A DNA stretch of 43,148 bases, from positions 1 through 43,148 of the forward strand of contig PXYV01000044.1 in NCBI GenBank assembly GCA_003023745.1, given 5' to 3'. Position numbers and translations under genes: made by a program. Below, one piece after another: positions 16,959 through 26,381 of this stretch (its first letter is position 1; each line of letters starts with the position of its first letter). This stretch comes from Sulfobacillus acidophilus. Lineage in GTDB: Bacteria; Bacillota; Sulfobacillia; Sulfobacillales; Sulfobacillaceae. The notes below the pieces were generated by a model. That model had not been told where the DNA came from and searched no databases. It worked only from the letters and a program-made list of their open reading frames with translations.

Positions 16959-17903
16959 GTGACCCAACGACCGCTACCGGAAAGCCTCACGATTCAGACT
17001 TCGGCCGTGCGCGCGCGAAGACGACATGACATCGGGCATGCGATGGTATTGTTATTGCCGTTGTTTGCTTTTCTCATAGTGTTTACCTATTTGCCGGCCG
17101 CAGTTTCCCTAGTGCTCGGATTCTATCACTATCATCTTCTTGGTGTGAATACAACTTTTGGCGGCTTGGGGGATTTCAAAGAGGCACTGACCTATGCCGT
17201 GTTTTGGCAAGCCCTCCGCAATACTTTGGTCTTTGCTCTTTACATGATTCCGGCTACTCTAGTGGGCGCCGTTGCCATTGCCGTCCTCATCAGCGAGAAG
17301 AGTCGGTATTACGCTCTTTTACGAACTTTTGTTCTATTGCCGTATATCACGCCAGTCATCGCGACGTCTATTGGCTGGCTCTGGATGTTCAATCCGCAGT
17401 ATGGCATCTTGAACGCGATGCTGCATTGGCTGCATTTACCGCAGTCGCAATGGCTGTTGAGTCCGCAGCTGGCGATGCCTTCAATTGCACTGTACACGCT
17501 CTGGCATGGTCTTGGATTTGACGTTGTGATCGTCTTGTCGGCGTTGTCGAATATGCCGCACCACGTGATGGAGGCCGCCGCCATGGATGGAGCCACTGCC
17601 TGGACGCGGTTTCGTCGGATCACGCTGCCCTTGCTTTCGCCGACCCTGTTTTTTCTCGCGATTATCACGACAATTGGCACGTTGCAAGCCTTTTCGCAAA
17701 TCTTTGCGTTGACTGGTACACAAGCCGTAGCCGGTGGGCCCGAGAATTCCACGCTAACCTTGATTTTACTGATTTACCAGACAGCTTTTGATTACTTTCA
17801 CTTTTCCTATGCTGCCGCTATGGCACTGATTTTGGTCATGATTATTCTTGGACTCACGGTCATCCAAACGTGGTTTTCAAAAAGGTGGGTGTTCTACCAG
17901 TGA
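16959..17903 (+). CDS. ABC sugar transporter permease, MalF/UgpA type
   Basis: A 314-residue membrane subunit. The GTG at 16959 is chosen because GGAGGG ends seven bases before it; the in-frame ATG at 16923 lies inside the stem-loop. About six hydrophobic segments follow a basic N-terminus of ~35 residues. The cytoplasmic coupling motif reads EAAAMDGATAWTRFRRITLPLLSP, the EAAxxDGA...F..I.lP motif that docks onto the ATPase. It is the partner of the next gene, which it overlaps by four bases. Confidence 0.9.
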   Translation: MTQRPLPESLTIQTSAVRARRRHDIGHAMVLLLPLFAFLIVFTYLPAAVSLVLGFYHYHLLGVNTTFGGLGDFKEALTYAVFWQALRNTLVFALYMIPATLVGAVAIAVLISEKSRYYALLRTFVLLPYITPVIATSIGWLWMFNPQYGILNAMLHWLHLPQSQWLLSPQLAMPSIALYTLWHGLGFDVVIVLSALSNMPHHVMEAAAMDGATAWTRFRRITLPLLSPTLFFLAIITTIGTLQAFSQIFALTGTQAVAGGPENSTLTLILLIYQTAFDYFHFSYAAAMALILVMIILGLTVIQTWFSKRWVFYQ

Positions 17904-18766
17904 CCAAACGGGTACGTGGAGGAGGTCCCAATCGCTCCCATCGCGCCTATCGCACCATCATGCGAGGATTCCGCGGAGTTGTGGCCCTGGCGGTCGGTTT
18001 GTCGTTTTTATTTCCGCTCTACATCGCCGGGGTGACGTCAGTGGATACGCCCGCAGACGTATTCGTCTTCCCTCCCCATCTCGTGCCGGATTTTGATTTC
18101 CAGCCGTATACCGCCATGTGGCATATGGCGCCATGGCTCATGTACTTTGGCAATACCGCATTTATTACAGCAACGACTATTGCGATTGCACTGGCTACCA
18201 GTGTGCTGGCCGCCTATGCTTTGACCTTCATCGAATTTAAAGGACGGTCGGCACTCTTTATGTTGGTGTTGTTTGTCCTCATGGTTCCGGCTGAAGCCCT
18301 CTTGATCCCAAATTATGTCATTTTGCATCAGATGAATCTACTAAATACGCGGTGGGCTCAGATTCTCCCCTATGGCGGTTCGGTATTCGGAGTCTTTCTC
18401 CTGCGCCAGTTTTTTTTGTCGCTACCGACCAGTTATTGGGACGCCGCTCGGATTGACGGCGCTAGTCATCTCCGATTCTTGTGGAGCGTGGCGTTGCCGC
18501 TCGCCAAACCGGTTCTCTTTACCATTGGCCTATACATTGGGATTGGATCGTGGAATTCGTTTCAGTGGCCACTCATTGTGACCGTGAGTCATCAGGTCCA
18601 GCCTATCGAGGTGGCCGTTCAGCGGCTCATGAGTGCCCATTCCGTCGATTGGCGGCGTTTATCGGCGGCGGGCATCATGGCCACCCTGCCATTAGTCGTC
18701 ATTTTCCTGTTTGTGCAGGGGGCGATTGTTCGAGGCCTCAGCCGCGGTGAAGGTCTCCACGAGTAA
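17900..18766 (+). CDS. ABC sugar transporter permease, MalG/UgpE type
   Basis: A 288-residue second membrane subunit. It starts at the GTG at 17900 in a GTGA overlap with the previous stop, indicating coupled translation. Six hydrophobic segments are visible. The coupling motif is YWDAARIDGASHLRFLWSVALPLAKP. The N-terminus is basic. No ATPase gene follows; in many Firmicutes one shared MsmX-type ATPase energises several such importers, which would explain this. Confidence 0.9.
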   Translation: MTKRVRGGGPNRSHRAYRTIMRGFRGVVALAVGLSFLFPLYIAGVTSVDTPADVFVFPPHLVPDFDFQPYTAMWHMAPWLMYFGNTAFITATTIAIALATSVLAAYALTFIEFKGRSALFMLVLFVLMVPAEALLIPNYVILHQMNLLNTRWAQILPYGGSVFGVFLLRQFFLSLPTSYWDAARIDGASHLRFLWSVALPLAKPVLFTIGLYIGIGSWNSFQWPLIVTVSHQVQPIEVAVQRLMSAHSVDWRRLSAAGIMATLPLVVIFLFVQGAIVRGLSRGEGLHE

Positions 18767-19157
18767 CGAGCGTCGTGGCGTCCCCGGGAATATCACACGT
18801 TGCGGTCCTAGACCGACCTTCTGCGACCAGAACGCAACCTCTCGCTCGGTCGGATAGCCAATCGAAGGCATGTTACTCGCGACGGTCGCGGGTGCCGGTG
18901 ATTCTCGACGTGTCGCTACTTACCGCTTGAGGTCGTTCTCGCACCTCACCGTCACGGACTTGGCTAGTTGATGGGGAACACGGTTATACGGACGATGCGG
19001 CAACCGTCTTTGTAAAGGACGCAAAGTCGACCTGTTGGCAGGAAGCCCAGCGCCCGGTACCGACGAATGGGGAGCGTGGAGTGGTACGGACCTAAACAGA
19101 ATGGTGCTGGCGGTGGGGTAGGCATAGGGGTGCGTCACCAGACGAAAGGTGGGGGAG
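18767..19157. other. Intergenic, no gene recognised
   Basis: About 390 bases between the importer and the cell-wall gene. No frame shows family motifs and no strong terminator was seen. The rodA-like promoter must lie at its right end. Confidence 0.45.
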
Positions 19158-20342
19158 ATGCAGTCGTACCGGCGCGATTTCCGACTCGATCGATTTATGA
19201 TTCTGTTGGTGGTAGGTCTGATGGCATTCTCACTCGTGGTGATTGCCTATGCTAGTCGCGCCGTTGCCCCGCCCACGGATCCCCGGTACTTCGTTACACG
19301 GCAAGCGATATGGATTGTTTGCGGGTTACTGGTGCTCACGGTAACGACCGCTGTGGACTACCGGCGGCTGAAGCGCTGGGCCCCGTTGATCTATTGGCTG
19401 TCCGTCGGATTGCTAGTCGTCGTATTAGTCCGGGGCCACACGGTCTTGGGTGCGCAGCGGTGGATTCAAATCGGGTCGGTGCAGGTGCAGCCCTCGGAGT
19501 TTGCCACCGTTGCGCTCATCGTCTCGTTAGCCACGCATTTGGATCGGCAGCCGGGGCGGAACCGGTGGCGGGACTTAGGGTCGGCACTCTTACATGTGGG
19601 CTTGCCGATGCTGTTGATTCTTAAGCAACCGGATTTGGGCACCGCACTGGTGGTTGTGGCCATCACCGTTGGAATGTTGTACATGGCAGGCGTGCCCTGG
19701 ACCCAAATGCTGCTCTTCCCGGCGGGGTTAGCCGCCATTATCGGCTGGATTTATGCTCATTATCAGTGGAGTGTGCCGTTGCCGCTTCTCCACCCATATC
19801 AATTGGACCGATTGCTGATTTTCCTGCACCCCGATGCGAGTCCCTATAGTGTGGGATTTAATGTCTTGCAGTCGCGGGTGACTGTGGGAGCAGGCGGCGT
19901 GTTCGGGGCCGGGCTCGGTCCAAATCCTAGTAACCTACTAGGATTTTTACCCGAAGCGCACACGGATTTCGTCTTTGCCGCGGTCGCGGAACTCTTCGGT
20001 TTTGTAGGCGTTGCAGTGGTGTTGGGTGTCTATATCGTATTGCTCGGATGGGGCATGGCGGTCGCGACTCGGGCTCCGGACCGATTCGGCCTCCTGTTGG
20101 CGTCGGGGGTTGTGGCGCTGCTCGCCTTTCCCGTGCTGGAAAGCGCCGGTATGGTGACGGGTATCATGCCCGTTGCCGGGATTCCTATGCCGTTTATCAG
20201 TTATGGGGGATCCGCTTTGGTGACCGATGCGGCTGCGGTGGGATTGTTGCTGAATGTCGCGCGTCGTAGCCGTGCAAGCACAGCTTTGTTGTCGATACGG
20301 GATCGACTGCTGCGCGGTTCCGCACCGCACGCGGATCGGTAG
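19158..20342 (+). CDS. FtsW/RodA/SpoVE-family peptidoglycan polymerase
   Basis: A 394-residue SEDS-family membrane protein, probably RodA-like. The ATG at 19158 follows AAAGGTGGGGG with the same spacing as the gene at 10261. About ten hydrophobic segments are seen. Family motifs are GAQRWIQIGSVQVQPSEFA, LKQPDLGTALVV with the catalytic Asp region, QLDRLLIFLHPDASPYSVGF, FLPEAHTDFVFAAVAELFGF and the C-terminal GIPMPFISYGGSALV. SEDS proteins polymerise lipid II into glycan strands together with a class B penicillin-binding protein. None is adjacent, but uppP, which recycles the lipid carrier, lies downstream. Confidence 0.9.
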   Translation: MQSYRRDFRLDRFMILLVVGLMAFSLVVIAYASRAVAPPTDPRYFVTRQAIWIVCGLLVLTVTTAVDYRRLKRWAPLIYWLSVGLLVVVLVRGHTVLGAQRWIQIGSVQVQPSEFATVALIVSLATHLDRQPGRNRWRDLGSALLHVGLPMLLILKQPDLGTALVVVAITVGMLYMAGVPWTQMLLFPAGLAAIIGWIYAHYQWSVPLPLLHPYQLDRLLIFLHPDASPYSVGFNVLQSRVTVGAGGVFGAGLGPNPSNLLGFLPEAHTDFVFAAVAELFGFVGVAVVLGVYIVLLGWGMAVATRAPDRFGLLLASGVVALLAFPVLESAGMVTGIMPVAGIPMPFISYGGSALVTDAAAVGLLLNVARRSRASTALLSIRDRLLRGSAPHADR

Positions 20343-20402
20343 GCTGGAACCATATACAGGTAGTATTTGTGCAGGCCACCCACGGCCGGGGAGAGGTGGC
20401 AC

Positions 20403-20549
20403 ATGGGATCCTTTTGGGGGTTCGGCCCATTCGAAGTCCCTGGGCATTTAACACTTCGGCTGATTGGCTATGTGGCGAAAACGCTCCGGGTGGTGACCGT
20501 CACACGTTGCGTTACACTGTTTGTCGAGGAGCGTCTGGAAAATGGGTGA
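20403..20549 (+). CDS. Small hypothetical protein between rodA-like and uppP
   Basis: A 48-residue frame beginning MGSFWGFGPFEVPGH, with GGGGAGAGGTGG before the ATG. It has one hydrophobic/basic stretch (LTLRLIGYVAKTLRVVTVTR) and no known motif. It could be a small membrane-associated protein or chance; I would not rely on it without conservation data. Confidence 0.3.
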   Translation: MGSFWGFGPFEVPGHLTLRLIGYVAKTLRVVTVTRCVTLFVEERLENG

Positions 20550-20683
20550 CAGCTCCTTGAACCCGTCGATATCTGGTGGTTGTCGGGAGCCCGCGATTTG
20601 GGTGCACGACGCCCGTGAATTTACAGCCCCAGCTGAAACACCCCGACAGGGAAAATCGTTTTGGTAAAGGAGTGCAATACATA

Positions 20684-21538
20684 ATGCCGCATAATTTAGT
20701 TCCTGCGGTCATCGCAGGGCTGATTCAAGGCATTGTCGAGTGGCTGCCCGTCAGCAGCAAAACGATGATTACGATTTACTTTACGATTATTGGGATCAAG
20801 GTGCAAAATGCGTACGATTTGGGATTGATTGCTAATTTTGGTTCATTTTTTGCGGCTGTTTACTATTTCCGTGTGGAGGTGATCCGAACGGTTCGCGCCT
20901 TAGCACACCCATTCGGCCCTGATGAGTCGGCCCGGTTGCTGCGGTTCTTGGTGATTTCCACCTTAGCTACTGGAGCAACCGGTATTCCTGCGTACGTGAT
21001 GGTCCGTCATGCGATGAATGCCATCGGCGGATCGGCCGCCATGGTGCTTATCGGCGTGTTGCTGGTATTTACGGGGTTCGTAGCGCGGGCGAAAGAACGG
21101 ATGATGCAGGAGAATACACCACCTCGTTCGCCTGTTGGGGAAAAGCGGGTGCCCGGCATCGGCACCTCCATTCTTACCGGGGCCATGCAGGGACTCGCGG
21201 GACTGCCGGGGATTAGCCGCAGCGGCATGACCATTACGCCATTGTTGTGGATGGGCTATGATGCCGGCACTGCTCTGCGCTTGTCGTTCATGATGGATGT
21301 TCTCGCGCTGGTGGGAGCGGGCCTGGTTCCGTTGGTGATTGGCCAGGGCGGAACGCAGGCGGTCACTCAATTAGGCGTCACCACCACGGTCGTCATGGTG
21401 GCGGTTGCGAGCGTGGTATCGTTTTTGGCCATCCGGACGGTGTTGCGATTTGCGCAGCGTTGGAGAACATCCACGGCGACCTTTGTGATTGCTGGCATTA
21501 CTTTGGTGGTGGCCGGTCTCGCCCTGTTCGGCATTTAG
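20684..21538 (+). CDS. uppP: Undecaprenyl-diphosphatase (UppP/BacA family)
   Basis: A 284-residue membrane phosphatase. The ATG at 20684 has AAAGGAG upstream; the longer frame to the left lacks family sequence. IAGLIQGIVEWLPVSSKTM carries the conserved catalytic glutamate region (usual form GITEFLPISSxxH), and GLPGISRSGMTITPLLWMG is the second signature with the conserved Ser-Arg-Ser-Gly. About eight hydrophobic segments are seen. It removes a phosphate from undecaprenyl diphosphate, recycling the lipid carrier for the wall synthesis served by the upstream SEDS gene. The SSK variant in the first motif is less common than SSSGHL but occurs in a side branch of the family. Confidence 0.88.
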   Translation: MPHNLVPAVIAGLIQGIVEWLPVSSKTMITIYFTIIGIKVQNAYDLGLIANFGSFFAAVYYFRVEVIRTVRALAHPFGPDESARLLRFLVISTLATGATGIPAYVMVRHAMNAIGGSAAMVLIGVLLVFTGFVARAKERMMQENTPPRSPVGEKRVPGIGTSILTGAMQGLAGLPGISRSGMTITPLLWMGYDAGTALRLSFMMDVLALVGAGLVPLVIGQGGTQAVTQLGVTTTVVMVAVASVVSFLAIRTVLRFAQRWRTSTATFVIAGITLVVAGLALFGI

Positions 21539-21676
21539 TCGAGGACGCTCTCTAGTTGACAAATAAGCGGGTCTAACACGGTTGATGCGAATCTACGCAG
21601 CGGCGCTGGTTGCAAGTGCACTTCCTCGGTTCGTCCGGATCAAGGCCGTGTTTGTGGATGCATGGGACTTAAGCTT

Positions 21677-21954
21677 TTAGGGAACTTTTCGCGACCGGAG
21701 GTTGTCCACTAAGCCCCAAACCACGGCCAACGCCAATAAGAACGGGACAATCACGCCGTGGTCAATGAGAAAATTGACCCAATCATGCACAATGGACGAC
21801 ACCGTGGCGCCAAACGCTCCGATCCCCAGAGCAAATTCGAAGGGGCGGGCATTTGTGTGCGCGATGCCAGCGCGACAGCGTTGTTCACCCAGGACCATTC
21901 CGACCATAGGCCTACAACGATGCCTAAAAGGCCCAGACCCGCGCCCCGTTCCAA
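21677..21954 (-). pseudogene. Small membrane protein, frameshifted
   Basis: The N-terminal half reads in one minus-strand frame (LGLLGIVVGLWSEWSWVNNA, from 21954) and the C-terminal half in another (FGATVSSIVHDWVNFLIDHG then VIVPFLLALAVVWGLVDN, to 21677). The join lies near 21840-21880. Together they would make a ~95-residue protein with two or three membrane segments. The family is not recognised. Confidence 0.35.
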
Positions 21955-22296
21955 TGTTTTGTCATGGGTTTAGCCTATGACGTTGGTTGGCATCATGATC
22001 GCGGGTTGGATTCGGTCCTGATGCGGGAATATTTGGAGAATAGTTGCAGCGGGGAGCATTTCCCCCAGCGCGTTCGCTTTTGGCGCTAGCCTCGCGGTTC
22101 AGTCGTGCGCCCGCCTTATCTCCCTGACCATCGGGCGATTTCATCTGGGTTCCTAGTGCTCCTCGAGGCGCACAATACAGACCCGATCGTGTCAGTGGGT
22201 CGACGTATTGACAACGAGCATCAGCCTCACCCAAAGATTAGCCTCGAAGCCGACTGTGGGCCAGACGTCGAATTAGCCTCAAATCGGGTTATGCCA
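21955..22296. other. Intergenic, nothing recognised
   Basis: About 340 bases between a membrane-protein relic and the end of the IclR gene. No motif-bearing frame and no clear terminator was found. Confidence 0.4.
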
Positions 22297-23121
22297 TCAT
22301 TTTCCTACCGGCACTCCCGGGTGCGGTATGTTCTGTTGGACCCGGGGCGGGTTGGTGGGTCGTCCAGGCCACCCCATTTCGGTCGAAATGGCCTCTGCCA
22401 CCTGGACAATCAACGGACCCCACGTAGCTAATGTTTCATCAGTCACGCGGTGGACGGGTCCACCGACGCTAATCCCCGCGATTGGTTGGCTGTGCCGGTC
22501 CCAAATGGGGGCGCCTACCCCTCGTCCCCCCATTTCGAAATCCTGATCACTGATCGAATATCCGCGGTGCCGAATTACGGACAGTTCGGCGCGGAGACGT
22601 TCGGGATTTAGCTCGGTATATGGGGTATACCGCGGGTACTGCGGCAATTCGCGCAAAACGTCAGCTTGGACGGACGACTCGAGAAAGGCGAGCATCGCTT
22701 TGGGGGTAGCACCAGCGTGTAGAAAAGACACTTGGCCGACCTGGGACACGAGCCGGATGGCGTGGCGACTGGGCAACGTGGTCAATGTAATTGTTTCGCG
22801 CGCCTGCCAGCGCACCACGAGGTTGACCGTTTCGTCGGTCTGCTCTTGGAGAGTTCGGAGGTAAGGCTCGGCTACCATCACAATGGGATCACGGCGAATG
22901 GAGGGCATCAGGCGCAGAGCCATCGGTGTTAAGACATAGCCATCCTCCCGATCGGCAACCAGTCCGTATTCGTGCAGGGTTTTGATACATCGAAATACTT
23001 GGTTGCGCGATTGATGGGTCCGTGTTCCCAGTTCATCAACCGTCAGCGGGTCTGGAGAGGTAAACGCAAAGAGTGTGTCCAGCACTTTGACTGCTGATTG
23101 GATAGTATATCGACTCACCAT
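22297..23121 (-). CDS. IclR-family transcriptional regulator
   Basis: A 274-residue regulator. The ATG at 23121 is chosen because AAGGAGG lies eight bases upstream and the conserved N-terminus (YTIQSAVKVLDTLFAFTSPD) starts there; the longer frame adds 67 low-complexity residues. The winged helix includes LTVDELGTRTHQSRNQVFRCIKTL. The C-terminal effector domain carries EQTDETVNLVVR, LHAGATPKAMLAFL and ISDQDFEMGGRGVGAPI, all IclR landmarks. It is divergent from the M19/Dpp operon and very probably controls it, sensing an amino-acid-like or aromatic acid compound. An inverted repeat in the shared intergenic region is the candidate operator. Confidence 0.9.
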   Translation of the reverse strand: MVSRYTIQSAVKVLDTLFAFTSPDPLTVDELGTRTHQSRNQVFRCIKTLHEYGLVADREDGYVLTPMALRLMPSIRRDPIVMVAEPYLRTLQEQTDETVNLVVRWQARETITLTTLPSRHAIRLVSQVGQVSFLHAGATPKAMLAFLESSVQADVLRELPQYPRYTPYTELNPERLRAELSVIRHRGYSISDQDFEMGGRGVGAPIWDRHSQPIAGISVGGPVHRVTDETLATWGPLIVQVAEAISTEMGWPGRPTNPPRVQQNIPHPGVPVGK

Positions 23122-23343
23122 CTGGCCTCCTTGTCGCCCTCGGCAGCGACCTGTCATTGATCTCGCCATGCATTGATGGCCCACGACCCTGGGTGGTGCC
23201 CTCTCTATGGTAACAGACGGTCCGTGCCTGCGACAGGGGGACTCCATCATCACTATTTCCGAACCGCCACCGTTAAAAATTTCACGAGAGGGTGAATCGG
23301 AGCAGGAAAAGCCGACGCGCATGTCGTAATTCTCCTTCAGACT

Positions 23344-23377
23344 GTTGGCAATAACAACACTAATTGATTATGCCAAC
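23344..23377. promoter_or_regulatory. Inverted-repeat candidate operator for the IclR regulator
   Basis: GTTGGCA (23344-23350) and TGCCAAC (23371-23377) form a perfect 7-bp inverted repeat with a 20-base AT-rich centre, in the ~400-base region between the IclR gene and the dipeptidase operon. It is the only clear dyad there. The rest of 23122-23518 holds both promoters but no gene. Confidence 0.45.
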
Positions 23378-23518
23378 ATTCGTCATGGTGTTCCGCCTTG
23401 TATGCGTCATGAGGCCCACGGCGCCTACCGAGATGAACGGGTCGATAGTGCGCTTGAGTGTCTGTTGGGACGTCGAGCAGGGGCTGGCGCCGTGAGGCGT
23501 ATAGAGAGGATGAATTGT

Positions 23519-24721
23519 GTGAAAGCACCTAAACAATATACGGGCTATCGCTCGTTTCAGTATTTGCGGGCCAATCTAGATTATGAGGCATTTGCCCTGG
23601 CGGCGGAGACCGACCGGGTTCCAAGTCACCCCGTGTCCTGCACACGCGAACAGGAGGCACGGGTACAGACCTTGCTCGATAATGTACTGGTTATTTCCCT
23701 ACACGACCATCCGACGATTGTGCCCGAAGATCCTCGAGAAATTTTCCGCTATCGGCGTCAAGGTCGGGACTTTACGGGGTATGAGGGATTGAGCCGATCC
23801 AAAACGGACGTGATCTTTGACAACATGAATGATGGGACGGCGTTAATCACGTCCAAATCGGGCTGGAAATGGGACGACATTCTCTACGACATGGGGATGC
23901 GGCTGTGCGATTTTGCCCATCAGGATTTTGTCATGGTGGTGCGCACGATTGCAGATATTCAACAGGCGTATGACAGCGGACGCGTTGGCATCGTGCTGAC
24001 GCTGGAAGCGGCGACCCCGATCGAAAATGAGATCGACCGCCTCGACATCCTGTATGGATTGGGGGTGCGCTGCATGGGCTTGGTGTACAGCGAAGCAAAT
24101 GCGCTGGGGAGTGGGTTGAAAGAAGCACGAGACGGTGGCCTCACGCAATTGGGGCGTCAGGCGGTGCGCCGTATGAATCAATTGGGCATTGCCATCGACG
24201 TCGCGCATACCGGGGATCAAACTGCGCTGGATGCGATTGACGTAAGCGAAAAACCGATTTTCATCACCCACTCGGGAGCTCGTGCATTGTGGAATACGGC
24301 GCGGATGAAGCCGGACGACGTCATCAAAGCCTGTGCTGCTCGCGGCGGGGTGTTTGGGGTGGAAGCGGCTCCGCACACGACCTTGACCGAGCGACATAAA
24401 TCCCATTCCATTGAGAGTGTCATGGAGCACTTTGAATACATCGCCAATCTGGTCGGCCTGGACCATGTGGCGTTTGGTCCAGACACGCTGTTCGGCGACC
24501 ACGTGGCGTTGCATCATGCCTTTGCCCAGCAGTTGTCGATTGAGTCAGCGCACGTGGGTCCGGCCTTTGAGGAAGTGCCGTTTGTCGATGGGATTGAAAA
24601 TCCAGGGGAAAACTTTCACAACATCACGCGGTGGTTGGTGGCGCATGGGTATTCCGATGGGGAGATCGCCAAAGTGCTGGGCCAAAACATTCTGCGGGTG
24701 TTACAACAAGTCTGGGTCTAA
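23519..24721 (+). CDS. Membrane dipeptidase-like protein, peptidase family M19 (copy 1)
   Basis: A 400-residue M19 metallopeptidase. The GTG at 23519 follows GAGAGGA at good spacing and gives a length matching the second copy at 29685 (402). ISLHDHPTIVPED stands for the family's HNDLP metal motif. Then come LTLEAATPIENEIDRLDILY with the bridging Glu, GVRCMGLVYSEANALGSG, GLTQLGRQAVRRMNQLGIAI-DVAHTG and ITHSGARAL (usual SHSSARAL). The first motif is H-x-H rather than H-x-D. Family members hydrolyse dipeptides, including D-configured ones, and some beta-lactams or lactones. No signal peptide is visible, so it acts inside on imported substrate. It is the first gene of the operon. Confidence 0.88.
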   Translation: MKAPKQYTGYRSFQYLRANLDYEAFALAAETDRVPSHPVSCTREQEARVQTLLDNVLVISLHDHPTIVPEDPREIFRYRRQGRDFTGYEGLSRSKTDVIFDNMNDGTALITSKSGWKWDDILYDMGMRLCDFAHQDFVMVVRTIADIQQAYDSGRVGIVLTLEAATPIENEIDRLDILYGLGVRCMGLVYSEANALGSGLKEARDGGLTQLGRQAVRRMNQLGIAIDVAHTGDQTALDAIDVSEKPIFITHSGARALWNTARMKPDDVIKACAARGGVFGVEAAPHTTLTERHKSHSIESVMEHFEYIANLVGLDHVAFGPDTLFGDHVALHHAFAQQLSIESAHVGPAFEEVPFVDGIENPGENFHNITRWLVAHGYSDGEIAKVLGQNILRVLQQVWV

Positions 24722-24764
24722 CGAGTCCGGGCCGCTTGGGCCGGGTATACGAGGAGGTTGGAGA

Positions 24765-26381
24765 ATGAGTCGGGTAGCCACCATTGCAGTCGCGAGTGCA
24801 ACGGTATTGCTCGGAGGACTGGTCGCCGGGGTCGGGGGCATGGCATCGGCCCACGCCCGGGTCCATCCGGCCGCTACAGCGGCGACGGGGAGCATTACCA
24901 TGGAAATTAACGGGGACCCCAATTTCAACTTGTGGAATCCGAGCGCCTATGTCGATTCGGACAATATTGATCCACTTATTTTTTCGGGGTTGACGAAGGA
25001 CAATTTACAGGGCCTGCCAGCGCCAGATTTGGCGACATCGTGGCATGCCACCGATCATGGCCTGCAGTGGGTATTTGATTTGCGCAAGGGCGTGCGGTGG
25101 CAAAATGGCCAGCCCTTTACTGCGCAGGATGTGTTGTACACGTTTAATGACGTGGTGCTCAATCCCAAACTAGGCGCGAACGGCGCTTCAAACTATAGCG
25201 ACGTGACGAACGTCACTGCGAACGGGAAGTACCAGGTGGTTTTTCACCTGAAACAACCATGGTCGTCGTTGCCTGCGTATCTCACATTTTTCGCACCGAT
25301 CCTGCCGGCCCAAGTCTTGCAGCATGAAGGGACCAAATTGTGGACTGACGCCGCCTTTGGTACGCAGCATCCCATCGGCACCGGACCGTACGAGGTGCAG
25401 TCGGTGCAGCCGGGGCAATCCATCACCCTTGTTCGCAACCCCTATTATTTTGGGGCCAAACCGTCGATTCCGAAGATCGTCTTTCAAATTATTCCGGATG
25501 CGACCACGGTGGTCAGCGACCTCTTGAATGGCGACCTAAACTTTGCCGAGGTGGACGACCCACAATTGATTTCCGGACTCAAACGTGACCCGTCATTGAC
25601 GGTCACCCGTGTCCCGGAGCAGAACTATTACAATATCACGCTCAATGGGCGGGAAGCCCCGTTTAACAATGTCAAGGTGCGCCAGGCGCTGGAGTACGCG
25701 ATTAATCGACCGGCCATTATTAAAGGCCTGTTGAAGGGATATGGAACAGTGGCCAACGGGCCCATCGGGCCGATCCAGAAGTACTTCTATGATCCGAATG
25801 TCGAGAACTATCCCTATGACCCGGCCAAAGCGGTGCGCTTGCTGGAGCAAGCGGGGATGCGCAAGGGGCCCGGCGGAAAGATGTATTATCACGGCAAGCC
25901 GTTTACCATTTACATGCCCACGGCCCAGTATGGCTACTTGGTGCCCTTGAGCGAACTCGTGCAGCAATATTGGAAAAACATCGGGGTTACCGCAAACATC
26001 AAAGTGATGGACTTTAACAGCTGGATTGAGGCGAGCGTCATTAAACTGGACTTTCAAGCGACCGCAAGTTGGTGGATTGCGCCGTTGACGCCAGATGTGT
26101 ACCCGTACTTTGCCAGCAGTACTATCAAGAACGGTTACAACGTTCAGGGGATTGGGATTCCCAAGCTCGACCGACTCATGACTGCATTGCGTGCGGCGAC
26201 CAGTCTGGCCGCGCAAAAGAAATTAGCGGATGAGGTGCAGGTGGAAATTGCTAAAGAGGAACCGCTGGGCTTTCTGTTTTATCCAGAAATGGTCGATGTG
26301 ACCTCCAGCAACTTGTATGTGCCGCCCGTGAACTACAATATTGCGTTGGATAACGTCGCGGACTGGCATTTTAAGACGTGA
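24765..26381 (+). CDS. ABC transporter solute-binding protein, family 5 (DppA/OppA type)
   Basis: A 538-residue extracellular binding protein. GAGGAGG and GGAG precede the ATG at 24765. Residues 1-30 are a signal peptide ending near ASAHARVHP with no lipobox cysteine. The mature part shows the cluster signature: LIFSGLTKDN, LATSWHATDHGLQWVFDLRK-GVRWQNGQPFTAQDVLYTF, GTGPYEVQSVQPGQSI, NYYNITLNGREAPFNNVKVR and QALEYAINRPAII. It captures peptides or similar amino compounds. The first permease gene overlaps its end. Placement between dipeptidase and amidase genes suggests a peptide or N-acyl amino acid ligand. Confidence 0.92.
   Translation: MSRVATIAVASATVLLGGLVAGVGGMASAHARVHPAATAATGSITMEINGDPNFNLWNPSAYVDSDNIDPLIFSGLTKDNLQGLPAPDLATSWHATDHGLQWVFDLRKGVRWQNGQPFTAQDVLYTFNDVVLNPKLGANGASNYSDVTNVTANGKYQVVFHLKQPWSSLPAYLTFFAPILPAQVLQHEGTKLWTDAAFGTQHPIGTGPYEVQSVQPGQSITLVRNPYYFGAKPSIPKIVFQIIPDATTVVSDLLNGDLNFAEVDDPQLISGLKRDPSLTVTRVPEQNYYNITLNGREAPFNNVKVRQALEYAINRPAIIKGLLKGYGTVANGPIGPIQKYFYDPNVENYPYDPAKAVRLLEQAGMRKGPGGKMYYHGKPFTIYMPTAQYGYLVPLSELVQQYWKNIGVTANIKVMDFNSWIEASVIKLDFQATASWWIAPLTPDVYPYFASSTIKNGYNVQGIGIPKLDRLMTALRAATSLAAQKKLADEVQVEIAKEEPLGFLFYPEMVDVTSSNLYVPPVNYNIALDNVADWHFKT

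Noticed and set aside
22297..23322. Longer N-terminus for the IclR protein
   Set aside because: The extra 67 residues have no family similarity and the internal ATG has a strong ribosome site.
24411..24764. Upstream extension of the DppA-type frame into the dipeptidase gene
   Set aside because: It overlaps the M19 coding region; a signal peptide and ribosome site mark the start at 24765.
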